DNA from: Megachile rotundata
Taxonomy: Eukaryota; Arthropoda; Insecta; Hymenoptera; Megachilidae
DNA length: 64,000 nucleotides
Assembly: GCF_050947335.1 (NCBI RefSeq)
Contig: NW_027473342.1
Location: 1 to 64,000, forward strand
Reading direction: 5' to 3'
Shown: positions 1 to 15,500 of the stretch, one piece after another
Position numbering within the stretch: the stretch's first letter is position 1
Layout: each line of letters opens with the position of its first letter
The notes under the pieces: model-generated
Seen by the model: only the letters and a program-made list of their open reading frames with translations
Told to the model about the DNA's origin: nothing
Database searches by the model: none
Translations under genes and position numbers: made by a program

Positions 1-1225
1 AATCACACACTCACACAATCACACACTCACACAATCACACAATCACACAATCACAAAATCACACAACCACACAATCACACAACCACACAATCACACAATC
101 ACACACTCACACAATCACACAGTCACAATCACACAATCACACAATCACACAACCACACAATCACACAAGTACACAATCACTCAATCAGACAATCACACAC
201 TCACACAATCACACAATCACACAATCACACAATCACATAATCACGCAAACACACAATCACACAATCACACAATCACACAATCACACAACCACACAATCAC
301 ACAAGCACACAATCACTCAATCACACAATCACACACTCACACAATCACACAGTCACAATCACACAATCACACAATCACACAATCACAATCACACAATCGC
401 ACAATCACACAATCGCACAATCACACAATCACACAATCACACAGTCACACAATCACACAATCACACAATCACACAATCACACAATCACACAATCACACAA
501 TCACACAATCGCACAGTCACACAATCAGACAATCACACAATCACACAATCACACAATCACACAATCACACAATCACACAATCACACAATCACAATCACAC
601 AATCACAATTACACAATCGCACAATCACACAATCGCACAATCACACAATCACACAATCACACAGTCGCACAATCACACAATCACAGAATCACACAATCAC
701 ACAATCACACATTCACACAATCACACAATCACACAATCACACAATCACACAACCACACAATCACACAACCACACAATCACACAACCACACAATCACTCAA
801 TCACACAATCACACACTCACACAATCACACAGTCACAATCACACAATCACAATCACACAATCACACAATCACACAATCACACAATCACACACTCACACAA
901 TCACACAATCACACAATCACACAATCACACACTCACACAATCACACAGTCACAATCACACAATCACAATCACACAATCACAATCACACAGTCACAATCAC
1001 ACAACCACAATCACACAATCACACAATCACACAATCACACAATCACACAATCACACAATCACACAATCACACAATCACACAATCACACAATCACACAATC
1101 ACACAATCACACAATCACACAATCACACAATCACACAATCACGCAATCACACAATCACACAATCACACAATCACACAACCACACAATCACACAAGCACAC
1201 AATCACTTAATCACACAATCACACA
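1..1225. repeat. Left edge: incomplete superunits, no gene
   Basis: The window opens inside the array. This stretch has AACCACAC, ACAAGTAC and ACAAGCAC units, a CATAATC unit near 235, an unusual CGCAAACAC near 244, and two TCGCAC groups (near 397-420 and 617-640). The second group follows an AATTACAC unit, as in module C, but lacks the GTACAC unit. A long pure run follows from about 1018 to 1140, then a CACGCAATC unit and the AAGCAC-CTTAATC lead-in to the first B module at 1226. It reads as fragments of the standard superunit in a less regular arrangement. Confidence 0.85.
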
Positions 1226-4200
1226 CTCATACAATCCCACAGTCACAATCACACAATCACACAATCACCTAATCACACAATCACACAATCACACAACCAC
1301 ACAATCACACAAGCACACAATCACTCAATCAGACAATCACACACTCACACAATCACACGATCACACAATCACATAATCACACAATCACACAATCACACAA
1401 TCACACAATCACACAGTACACACAATCACAATCACACAATCACAATTACACAATCGCACAATCACACAATCGCACAATCACACAATCACACAATCACACA
1501 GTCGCACAATCACACAATCACACAATCACACAATCACACAATCACACAGTCACACAATCAGACATTCACACAATCACACAATCACTAGATCACACAATCA
1601 CACAATCACACAATCACACAATCACAATCACACAATCACAATTACACCATCACACAATCACACAATCTCACAATCACACAATCACACAATCACACAATCA
1701 CACAATCACACAATCGCACAATCACAATTACACAATCACACAATCACACAATCACACAATCACACACTCACACAATCACACAATCACACAATCACACAAT
1801 CACACACTCACACAATCACACAGACACAATCACACAATCACAATCACACAATCACAATCACACAACCACAATCACACAATCACACAATCACACAATCACA
1901 CAATCACACAATCACACAATCACACAATCACACAATCACACAATCACACAATCACACAATCACACAACCACACAATCACACAACCACACAATCACACAAC
2001 CACACAATCACTCAATCACACAATCACACACTCACACAATCACACAGTCACAATCACACAATCACAATCACACAATCACACAATCACACACTCACACAAT
2101 CACACAATCACACAATCACACAATCACACAATCACATAATCACACAATCACACAATCACACAATCACACAATCACACAATCACACAATCACACAATCACA
2201 CAATCACACAATCACACAATCACCTAATCACACAATCACACAATCACACAACCACACAATCACACAAGCACACAATCACTCAATCACACAATCACACACT
2301 CACACAATCACACAGTCACAATCACACAGTCACAATCACACAATCACACAATCACACAATCACACAATCACACAATCACACACTCACACAATCACACAAT
2401 CACACAATCACACAATCACACACTCACACAATCACACAGTCACAATCACACAATCACAATCACACAATCACAATCACACAGTCACAATCACACAACCACA
2501 ATCACACAATCACACAATCACACAATCACACAATCACACAATCACACAATCACACAATCACACAATCACACAATCACACAATCACACAATCACACAATCA
2601 CACAATCACACAATCACACAATCACACAATCACCTAATCACACAATCACACAATCACACAACCACACAATCACACAAGCACACAATCACTCAATCACACA
2701 ATCACACACTCACACAATCACACAGTCACAATCACACAATCACAATCACACAATCACACAATCACACACTCACACAATCACACAATCACACAATCACACA
2801 ATCACACAATCACACACTCACACAATCACACAGTCACAATCACACAATCACAATCACACAATCACAATCACACAGTCACAATCACACAACCACAATCACA
2901 CAATCACACAATCACACAATCACACAATCACACAATCACACAATCACACAATCACACAATCACACAATCACACAATCACACAATCACACAATCACACAAT
3001 CACACAATCACACAATCACACAATCACACAATCACACAATCACACAATCGCACAATCACACAATCACGCAATCACACAATCACACAATCACACAATCACA
3101 CAACCACACAATCACACAAGCACACAATCACTTAATCACACAATCACACACTCATACAATCCCACAGTCACAATCACACAATCACACAATCACCTAATCA
3201 CACAATCACACAATCACACAACCACACAATCACACAAGCACACAATCACTCAATCAGACAATCACACACTCACACAATCACACAATCACACAATCACATA
3301 ATCACACAATCACACAATCACACAATCACACAATCACACAATCACACAGTACACACAATCACAATCACACAATCACAATTACACAATCGCACAATCACAC
3401 AATCGCACAATCACACAATCACACAATCACACAGTCGCACAATCACACAATCACACAATCACACAATCACACAATCACACAATCACACAATCACACAGTC
3501 ACACAATCAGACAATCACACAATCACACAATCACTAGATCACACAATCACACAATCACACAATCACACAATCACAATCACACAATCACAATTACACCATC
3601 ACACAATCACACAATCTCACAATCACACAATCTCACAATCACACAATCACACAATCACACAATCACACAATCACACAATCGCACAATCACAATTACACAA
3701 TCACACAATCACACAATCACACAATCACACACTCACACAATCACACAATCACACAATCACACAATCACACACTCACACAATCACACAGACACAATCACAC
3801 AATCACAATCACACAATCACAATCACACAACCACAATCACACAATCACACAATCACACAATCACACAATCACACAATCACACAATCACACAATCACACAA
3901 TCACACAATCACACAATCACACAATCACACAACCACACAATCACACAACCACACAATCACACAACCACACAATCACTCAATCACACAATCACACACTCAC
4001 ACAATCACACAGTCACAATCACACAATCACAATCACACAATCACACAATCACACACTCACACAATCACACAATCACACAATCACACAATCACACAATCAC
4101 ATAATCACACAATCACACAATCACACAATCACACAATCACACAATCACACAATCACACAATCACACAATCACACAATCACACAATCACCTAATCACACAA

Positions 4201-4559
4201 TCACACAATCACACAACCACACAATCACACAAGCACACAATCACTCAATCACACAATCACACACTCACACAATCACACAGTCACAATCACACAGTCACAA
4301 TCACACAATCACAATCACACAATCACAATCACACAATCACACAATCACACAATCACACAATCACACAATCACACAATCACACAAGCACACAATCACTCAA
4401 TCACACAATCACACACTCACAAAATCACACAGTCACAATCACACAGTCACAATCACACAATCACAATCACACAATCACAATCACACAATCACACAATCAC
4501 ACAATCACACAATCACACAATCACACAATCACACAGTCACACAATCACACAATCACAAT
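1226..4559. repeat. Two long-type superunits in tandem
   Basis: B modules (CTCATACAATCCC) start at 1226 and 3151, 1,925 bp apart. Each is followed in order by CCTAATC, ACTCAATCAGAC, CATAATC, the GTACAC unit (near 1415 and 3348), the CTAG unit (1585 and 3534), ATTACACC, CTCAC units, an AATTACAC unit, CAGACAC plus 6-bp units, a pure run, three AACCACAC units, CATAATC and CCTAATC. The first superunit then carries extra CAGTCACAATC modules and a pure run near 2890-3047. The second instead runs into a CpG cluster at 4560. The first copy has AGACATTC near 1560 where most copies have AGACAATC, a variant shared with the 30.0, 43.6 and 54.7 kb copies. Confidence 0.85.
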
Positions 4560-4744
4560 CACGCAATCACACAATCACGATTGCACAATCACGATCACAC
4601 AATCACGATCACACAATCACGATCACACAATCACGGTCACACAATCACGGTCACAAAATGACGGTCACACAATCACGGTCACACAATCGCGGTCACACAA
4701 TCACGCAGTCACACAATCACACAGTCACACAATCACGCAGTCAC
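4560..4744. repeat. CpG-rich G-containing cluster, full copy 1
   Basis: The order is CACGCAATC, one GATTGCAC unit, CGATCAC units, CGGTCAC units, TCGCGGTC, then two CGCAGTC units. About a dozen CpGs occur in under 190 bp, against almost none in surrounding units. This copy carries a private change, AAATGACGG near 4655, which creates one of very few ATG triplets on the + strand. The 96-codon open frame starting at that ATG is the repeat octapeptide and is not a gene. Function unknown; candidates are a methylation-sensitive patch or simply a divergent sub-block copied with its neighbours. Confidence 0.85.
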
Positions 4745-5916
4745 ACAATCACTCAATCACACAATCACACAATCACACAATCTCACAATCACACAATCAC
4801 ACAATCACACAATCACACAATCACACAATCACACAATCACACAATCACACAATCACACAATCACACAATCACACAATCACGCAATCACACAATCACACAA
4901 TCACACAATCACACAACCACACAATCACACAAGCACACAATCACTTAATCACACAATCACACACTCATACAATCCCACAGTCACAATCACACAATCACAC
5001 AATCACCTAATCACACAATCACACAATCACACAACCACACAATCACACAAGCACACAATCACTCAATCAGACAATCACACACTCACACAATCACACAATC
5101 ACACAATCACACAATCACACAATCACACAATCACACAATCACATAATCACACAACCACACAATCACACAATCACACAATCACACAATCACACAATCACAC
5201 AGTACACACAATCACAATCACACAATCACAATTACACAATCGCACAATCACACAATCGCACAATCACACAATCACACAATCACACAGTCACACAATCACA
5301 CAATCACACAATCACACAATCACACAATCACACAATCACACAGTCACACAATCAGACAATCACACAATCACACAATCACACAATCACACAATCACACAAT
5401 CACACAATCACACAATCACAATCACACAATCACAATTACACCATCACACAATCACACAATCTCACAATCACACAATCACACAATCACACAATCACACAAT
5501 CACACAATCACACAATCACACAATCACACAATCACACAATCACACAATCACACAGTACACACAATCACAATCACACAATCACAATTACACAATCGCACAA
5601 TCACACAATCGCACAATCACACAATCACACAATCACACAATCACATAATCACACAATCACACAATCACACAATCACACAATCACACAGTACACACAATCA
5701 CAATCACACAATCACAATTACACAATCGCACAATCACACAATCGCACAATCACACAATCACACAATCACACAGTCACACAATCACACAATCACACAATCA
5801 CACAATCACACAATCACACAATCACACAATCACACAGTCACACAATCACACAACCACACAATCACACAAGCACACAATCACTTAATCACACAATCACTTA
5901 ATCACACAATCACACA
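4745..5916. repeat. Superunit with three GTACAC units
   Basis: After the CpG cluster comes a run, a CACGCAATC unit and the B module at 4964. Instead of one GTACAC unit there are three (near 5201, 5554 and 5697), each followed by the 6-bp, AATTACAC and TCGCAC series. No CTAG unit is present. Doubled CTTAATC units (near 5880 and 5896) precede the next B at 5917. The pattern looks like local duplication of the C module with loss of D to F. The stretch 4.56-5.6 kb closely matches 8.25-9.25 kb. Confidence 0.8.
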
Positions 5917-8069
5917 CTCATACAATCCCACAGTCACAATCACACAATCACACAATCACCTAATCACACAATCACCTAATCACACAATCACACAACCACA
6001 CAATCACACAAGCACACAATCACTCAATCAGACAATCACACACTCACACAATCACACAATCACACAATCACATAATCACACAATCACACAATCACACAAT
6101 CACACAATCACACAATCACACAGTACACACAATCACAATCACACAATCACAATTACACAATCGCACAATCACACAATCGCACAATCACACAATCACACAA
6201 TCACACAGTCGCACAATCACACAATCACACAATCACACAATCACACAATCACACAATCACACAATCACACAGTCACACAATCAGACAATCACACAATCAC
6301 ACAATCACTAGATCACACAATCACACAATCACACAATCACAATTACACCATCACACAATCACACAATCTCACAATCACACAATCTCACAATCACACAATC
6401 ACACAATCACACAATCACACAATCACACAATCGCACAATCACAATTACACAATCACACAATCACACAATCACACAATCACACACTCACACAATCACACAA
6501 TCACACAATCACACAATCACACACTCACACAATCACACAGACACAATCACACAATCACAATCACACAATCACAATCACACAACCACAATCACACAATCAC
6601 ACAATCACACAATCACACAATCACACAATCACACAATCACACAATCACACAATCACACAATCACACAATCACACAACCACACAATCACACAACCACACAA
6701 TCACACAACCACACAATCACTCAATCACACAATCACACACTCACACAATCACACAGTCACAATCACACAATCACAATCACACAATCACACAATCACACAC
6801 TCACACAATCACACAATCACACAATCACACAATCACACAATCACATAATCACACAATCACACAATCACACAATCACACAATCACACAATCACACAATCAC
6901 ACAATCACACAATCACACAATCACACAATCACCTAATCACACAATCACACAATCACACAACCACACAATCACACAAGCACACAATCACTCAATCACACAA
7001 TCACACACTCACACAATCACACAGTCACAATCACACAGTCACAATCACACAATCACAATCACACAATCACAATCGCACAATCACACAATCGCACAATCAC
7101 ACAATCACACAATCACACAGTCGCACAATCACACAATCACACAATCACACAATCACACAATCACACAATCACACAATCACACAGTCACACAATCAGACAA
7201 TCACACAATCACACAATCACTAGATCACACAATCACACAATCACACAATCACACTATCACAATCACACAATCACAATTACACCATCACACAATCACACAA
7301 TCTCACAATCACACAATCTCACAATCACACAATCACACAATCACACAATCACACAATCACACAATCGCACAATCACAATTACACAATCACACAATCACAC
7401 AATCACACAATCACACACTCACACAATCACACAATCACACAATCACACAATCACACACTCACACAATCACACAGCCACAATCACACAATCACAATCACAC
7501 AATCACAATCACACAACCACAATCACACAATCACACAATCACACAATCACACAATCACACAATCACACAATCACACAATCACACAATCACACAATCACAC
7601 AATCACACAATCACACAACCACACAATCACACAACCACACAATCACACAACCACACAATCACTCAATCACACAATCACACACTCACACAATCACACAGTC
7701 ACAATCACACAATCACAATCACACAATCACACAATCACACACTCACACAATCACACAATCACACAATCACACAATCACACAATCACATAATCACACAATC
7801 ACACAATCACACAATCACACAATCACACAATCACACAATCACACAATCACACAATCACACAATCACACAATCACACAATCACCTAATCACACAATCACAC
7901 AATCACACAACCACACAATCACACAAGCACACAATCACTCAATCACACAATCACACACTCACACAATCACACAGTCACAATCACACAGTCACAATCACAC
8001 AATCACAATCACACAATCACAATCACACAATCACACAATCACACAATCACACAATCACACAATCACAAT
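5917..8069. repeat. Compound superunit with two D-E-F series
   Basis: B at 5917 is followed by the GTACAC unit near 6122, CTAG at 6308, E near 6539 and three AACCACAC units near 6672-6712. After CATAATC, CCTAATC and two CAGTCACAATC units, a short TCGCAC group leads directly into a second CTAG at 7220, a second E series (here CAGCCAC instead of CAGACAC, near 7471) and a second F set near 7617-7660. The second series lacks B and C. The same compound arrangement recurs at 24.4-26.6 kb and 38.0-40.1 kb. Confidence 0.82.
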
Positions 8070-8136
8070 CACGCAATCACACAATCACGATTGCACAATC
8101 ACGATCACACAATCACGATCACACAATCACGATCAC
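8070..8136. repeat. CpG cluster, truncated copy
   Basis: CACGCAATC, GATTGCAC and three CGATCAC units are present. The array then returns to plain ACACAATC for about 90 bp before a complete CpG cluster begins at 8252. The CGGTC half is missing, so this looks like the left half of a duplicated cluster. The GATTGCAC unit supplies the TTG that a permissive caller uses as a start for a 203-codon frame. Confidence 0.85.
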
Positions 8137-8251
8137 ACAATCACACAATCACACAATCACACAATCACACAATCACACAATCACACAATCACACAATCAC
8201 ACAATCACACAATCACACAATCACACAGTCACACAATCACACAATCACAAT

Positions 8252-8436
8252 CACGCAATCACACAATCACGATTGCACAATCACGATCACACAATCACGA
8301 TCACACAATCACGATCACACAATCACGGTCACACAATCACGGTCACAAAATCACGGTCACACAATCACGGTCACACAATCGCGGTCACACAATCACGCAG
8401 TCACACAATCACACAGTCACACAATCACGCAGTCAC
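8252..8436. repeat. CpG-rich G-containing cluster, full copy 2
   Basis: This is a complete cluster: CACGCAATC, GATTGCAC, three CGATCAC, four CGGTCAC (one in a CACAAAATC context), TCGCGGTC and two CGCAGTC units. I count 13 CpGs. It is a clean reference copy because it lacks the private changes seen at 4655, 26945, 28099, 40485 and 41647. Confidence 0.88.
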
Positions 8437-11400
8437 ACAATCACTCAATCACACAATCACACAATCACACAATCTCACAATCACACAATCACACAATCAC
8501 ACAATCACACAATCACACAATCACACAATCACACAATCACACAATCACACAATCACACAATCACACAATCACGCAATCACACAATCACACAATCACACAA
8601 TCACACAACCACACAATCACACAAGCACACAATCACTTAATCTCACAATCACACACTCATACAATCCCACAGTCACAATCACACAATCACACAATCACCT
8701 AATCACACAATCACACAATCACACAACCACACAATCACACAAGCACACAATCACTCAATCAGACAATCACACACTCACACAATCACACAATCACACAATC
8801 ACACAATCACACAATCACACAATCACATAATCACACAACCACACAATCACACAATCACACAATCACACAATCACACAATCACACAGTACACACAATCACA
8901 ATCACACAATCACAATTACACAATCGCACAATCACACAATCGCACAATCACACAATCACACAATCACACAGTCACACAATCACACAATCACACAATCACA
9001 CAATCACACAATCACACAATCACACAGTCACACAATCAGACAATCACACAATCACACAATCACACAATCACACAATCACAATCACACAATCACAATTACA
9101 CCATCACACAATCACACAATCTCACAATCACACAATCACACAATCACACAATCACACAATCACACAATCACACAATCACACAATCACACAATCACACAAT
9201 CACACAATCACACAGTACACACAATCACAATCACACAATCACAATTACACAATCGCACAATCACACAATCGCACAATCACACAATCACACAATCACACAA
9301 TCACACAATCACACAATCACACAATCACACAATCACACAATCACGCAATCACACAATCACACAATCACACAATCACACAACCACACAATCACACAAGCAC
9401 ACAATCACTTAATCACACAATCACACACTCATACAATCCCACAGTCACAATCACACAATCACACAATCACCTAATCACACAATCACACAATCACACAACC
9501 ACACAATCACACAAGCACACAATCACTCAATCAGACAATCACACACTCACACAATCACACAATCACACAATCACATAATCACACAATCACACAATCACAC
9601 AATCACACAATCACACAATCACACAGTACACACAATCACAATCACACAATCACAATTACACAATCGCACAATCACACAATCGCACAATCACACAATCACA
9701 CAATCACACAGTCGCACAATCACACAATCACACAATCACACAATCACACAATCACACAATCACACAATCACACAGTCACACAATCAGACAATCACACAAT
9801 CACACAATCACTAGATCACACAATCACACAATCACACAATCACAATCACACAATCACAATCACACAGTCACAATCACACAACCACAATCACACAATCACA
9901 CAATCACACAATCACACAATCACACAATCACACAATCACACAATCACACAATCACACAATCACACAATCACACAATCACACAATCACACAATCACACAAT
10001 CACACAATCACACAATCACACAATCACACAATCACACAATCACACAATCACACAATCACACAATCACACAATCACGCAATCACACAATCACACAATCACA
10101 CAATCACACAACCACACAATCACACAAGCACACAATCACTTAATCACACAATCACACACTCATACAATCCCACAGTCACAATCACACAATCACACAATCA
10201 CCTAATCACAAAATCACACAATCACACAACCACACAATCACACAAGCACACAATCACTCAATCAGACAATCACACACTCACACAATCACACAATCACACA
10301 ATCACATAATCACACAATCACACAATCACACAATCACACAATCACACAGTACACACAATCACAATCACACAATCACAATTACACAATCGCACAATCACAC
10401 AATCGCACAATCACACAATCACACAATCACACAGTCGCACAATCACACAATCACACAATCACACAATCACACAATCACACAATCACACAATCACACAGTC
10501 ACACAATCAGACAATCACACAATCACACAATCACTAGATCACACAATCACACAATCACACAATCACACAATCACAATCACACAATCACAATTACACCATC
10601 ACACAATCACACAATCTCACAATCACACAATCTCACAATCACACAATCACACAATCACACAATCACACAATCACACAATCGCACAATCACAATTACACAA
10701 TCACACAATCACACAATCACACAATCACACACTCACACAATCACACAATCACACAATCACACAATCACACACTCACACAATCACACAGACACAATCACAC
10801 AATCACAATCACACAATCACAATCACACAACCACAATCACACAATCACACAATCACACAATCACACAATCACACAATCACACAATCACACAATCACACAA
10901 TCACACAATCACACAATCACACAATCACACAATCACACAATCACACAATCACACAATCACACAACCACACAATCACACAACCACACAATCACACAACCAC
11001 ACAATCACTCAATCACACAATCACACACTCACACAATCACACAGTCACAATCACACAATCACAATCACACAATCACACAATCACACACTCACACAATCAC
11101 ACAATCACACAATCACACAATCACACAATCACATAATCACACAATCACACAATCACACAATCACACAATCACACAATCACACAATCACACAATCACACAA
11201 TCACACAATCACACAATCACCTAATCACACAATCACACAATCACACAACCACACAATCACACAAGCACACAATCACTCAATCACACAATCACACACTCAC
11301 ACAATCACACAGTCATAATCACACAGTCACAATCACACAATCACAATCACACAATCACAATCACACAATCACACAATCACACAATCACACAATCACACAA

Positions 11401-11522
11401 TCACACAATCACACAAGCACACAATCACTCAATCACGCAATCACACACTCACAAAATCACACAGTCACAATCACACAGTCACAATCACACAATCACAATC
11501 ACACAATCACAATCACACAATC
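8437..11522. repeat. Three superunits of differing length
   Basis: B modules lie at 8656, 9428 and 10159, giving short spacings of 772 and 731 bp and then a longer block. The 8656 unit has two GTACAC units (near 8885 and 9214) and no CTAG. The 9428 unit has B, C and CTAG (9811), but D is joined almost directly to the CAGTCACAATC-AACCAC module and a pure run (about 9890-10074), skipping E and F. The 10159 unit is standard through CTAG at 10534, E and F. It ends with an AAGCAC...CACAAAATC stretch leading into the next CpG cluster. A CAGTCATAATC variant near 11313 is private to this copy. Confidence 0.82.
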
Positions 11523-11634
11523 ACGGTCACACAATCACGGTCACAAAATCACGGTCACACAATCACGGTCACACAATCGCGGTCACACAATCACGCAGTC
11601 ACACAATCACACAGTCACACAATCACGCAGTCAC
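11523..11634. repeat. CpG cluster lacking its left half
   Basis: The cluster begins at CGGTCAC units directly after CAATCACAATC spacing. The GATTGCAC and CGATCAC units seen in other copies are absent. TCGCGGTC and the two CGCAGTC units follow normally. It is the reciprocal of the truncated copy at 8070-8136, as unequal exchange within the cluster would produce. Confidence 0.84.
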
Positions 11635-12540
11635 ACAATCACTCAATCACACAATCACACAATCACACAATCTCACAATCACACAATCACACAATCACAC
11701 AATCACACAATCACACAATCACACAATCACACAATCACACAATCACACAATCACACAATCACACAATCACACAATCACGCAATCACACAATCACACAATC
11801 ACACAATCACACAACCACACAATCACACAATCACACAATCACACAATCACACAATCACACAATCACACAGTCACACAATCACACAACCACACAATCACAC
11901 AAGCACACAATCACTTAATCACACAATCACACACTCATACAATCCCACAGTCACAATCACACAATCACACAATCACCTAATCACACAATCACACAATCAC
12001 ACAACCACACAATCACACAAGCACACAATCACTCAATCAGACAATCACACACTCACACAATCACACAATCACACAATCACATAATCACACAATCACACAA
12101 TCACACAATCACACAATCACACAATCACACAGTACACACAATCACAATCACACAATCACAATTACACAATCGCACAATCACACAATCGCACAATCACACA
12201 ATCACACAATCACACAGTCGCACAATCACACAATCACACAATCACACAATCACACAATCACACAATCACACAGTCACACAATCAGACAATCACACAATCA
12301 CACAATCACTAGATCACACAATCACACAATCACACAATCACAATCACACAATCACAATTACACCATCACACAATCACACAATCTCACAATCACACAATCT
12401 CACAATCACACAATCACACAATCACACAATCACACAATCACACAATCGCACAATCACAATTACACAATCACACAATCACACAATCACACAATCACACACT
12501 CACACAATCACACAATCACACAATCACACAATCACACACT
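11635..12540. repeat. Superunit start leading into the 3.8-kb duplication
   Basis: A pure run and two AACCACAC groups precede B at 11934. The GTACAC unit (near 12130), TCGCAC units and CTAG at 12309 follow in standard spacing (375 bp from B to CTAG, one unit shorter than the usual 383). The stretch ends in two ACACTCAC units entering the E module. Only unit variants of the array are present. Confidence 0.82.
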
Positions 12541-15500
12541 CACACAATCACACAGACACAATCACACAATCACAATCACACAATCACAATCACACAACCA
12601 CAATCACACAATCACACAATCACACAATCACACAATCACACAATCACACAATCACACAATCACACAATCACACAATCACACAATCACACAATCACACAAC
12701 CACACAATCACACAACCACACAATCACACAACCACACAATCACTCAATCACACAATCACACACTCACACAATCACACAGTCACAATCACACAATCACAAT
12801 CACACAATCACACAATCACACACTCACACAATCACACAATCACACAATCACATAATCACACAATCACACAATCACATTATCACACAATCACACAATCACA
12901 CAATCACACAATCACACAATCACACAATCACACAATCACCTAATCACACAATCACACAATCACACAACCACACAATCACACAAGCACACAATCACTCAAT
13001 CACACAATCACACACTCACACAATCACACAGTCACAATCACACAGTCACAATCACACAATCACAATCACACAATCACAATCGCACAATCACACAATCGCA
13101 CAATCACACAATCACACAATCACACAGTCGCACAATCACACAATCACACAATCACACAATCACACAATCACACAATCACACAATCACACAATCACACAGT
13201 CACACAATCAGACAATCACACAATCACACAATCACTAGATCACACAATCACACAATCACACAATCACACTATCACAATCACACAATCACAATTACACCAT
13301 CACACAATCACACAATCTCACAATCACACAATCACACAATCACACACTCACACAATCACACACTCACACAATCACACAATCACACAATCACACAATCACA
13401 CACTCACACAATCACACAGACACAATCACACAATCACAATCACACAATCACAATCACACAACCACAATCACACAATCACACAATCACACAATCACACAAT
13501 CACACAATCACACAATCACACAATCACACAATCACACAATCACACAATCACACAATCACACAATCACACAATCACACAATCACACAATCACACAATCACA
13601 CAATCACACAATCACACAATCACGCAATCACACAATCACACAATCACACAATCACACAACCACACAATCACACAAGCACACAATCACTTAATCACACAAT
13701 CACACACTCATACAATCCCACAGTCACAATCACACAATCACACAATCACCTAATCACACAATCACACAATCACACAACCACACAATCACACAAGCACACA
13801 ATCACTCAATCAGACAATCACACACTCACACAATCACACAATCACACAATCACATAATCACACAATCACACAATCACACAATCACACAATCACACAATCA
13901 CACAGTACACACAATCACAATCACACAATCACAATTACACAATCGCACAATCACACAATCGCACAATCACACAATCACACAATCACACAATCACAATCAC
14001 ACAATCACAATTACACCATCACACAATCACACAATCTCACAATCACACAATCACACAATCACACAATCGCACAATCACAATTACACAATCACACAATCAC
14101 ACAATCACACACTAACACAATCACACAATCACACAATCACACAATCACACACTCACACAATCACACAGACACAATCACACAATCACAATCACACAATCAC
14201 AATCACACAACCACAATCACACAATCACACAATCACACAATCACACAATCACACAATCACACAATCACACAATCACGCAATCACACAATCACACAATCAC
14301 ACAATCACACAACCATACAATCACACAAGCACACAATCACTTAATCACACAATCACACACTCATACAATCCCACAGTCACAATCACACAATCACACAATC
14401 ACCTAATCACACAATCACACAATCACACAACCACACAATCACACAAGCACACAATCACTCAATCAGACAATCACACACTCACACAATCACACAATCACAC
14501 AATCACATAATCACACAATCACACAATCACACAATCACACAATCACACAATCACACAGTACACACAATCACAATCACACAATCACAATTACACAATCGCA
14601 CAATCACACAATCGCACAATCACACAATCACACAATCACACAATCACAATCACACAATCACAATTACACCATCACACAATCACACAATCTCACAATCACA
14701 CAATCACACAATCACACAATCGCACAATCACAATTACACAATCACACAATCACACAATCACACAATCACACACTAACACAATCACACAATCACACAATCA
14801 CACAATCACACACTCACACAATCACACAGACACAATCACACAATCACAATCACACAATCACAATCACACAACCACAATCACACAATCACACAATCACACA
14901 ATCACACAATCACACAATCACACAATCACACAATCACACAATCACACAATCACACAATCACACAATCACACAACCACACAATCACACAACCACACAATCA
15001 CTCAATCACACAATCACACACTCACACAATCACACAGTCACAATCACACAATCACAATCACACAATCACACAATCACACACTCACACAATCACACAATCA
15101 CACAATCACACAATCACACAATCACATAATCACACAATCACACAATCACACAATCACACAATCACACAATCACACAATCACACAATCACACAATCACACA
15201 ATCACACAATCACCTAATCACACAATCACACAATCACACAACCACACAATCACACAAGCACACAATCACTCAATCACACAATCACACACTCACACAATCA
15301 CACAGTCACAATCACACAGTCACAATCACACAATCACACAATCACACAATCACACAATCACACAATCACACACTCACACAATCACACAATCACACAATCA
15401 CACAATCACACACTCACACAATCACACAGTCACAATCACACAATCACAATCACACAATCACAATCACACAGTCACAATCACACAACCACAATCACACAAT

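Noticed and set aside
1205..1225. NK2-homeobox-like CACTTAA and PBX-like TGATTGA sites recurring in the units
   Set aside because: Short motifs are bound to recur thousands of times in a simple repeat; recurrence here is not evidence of regulation.
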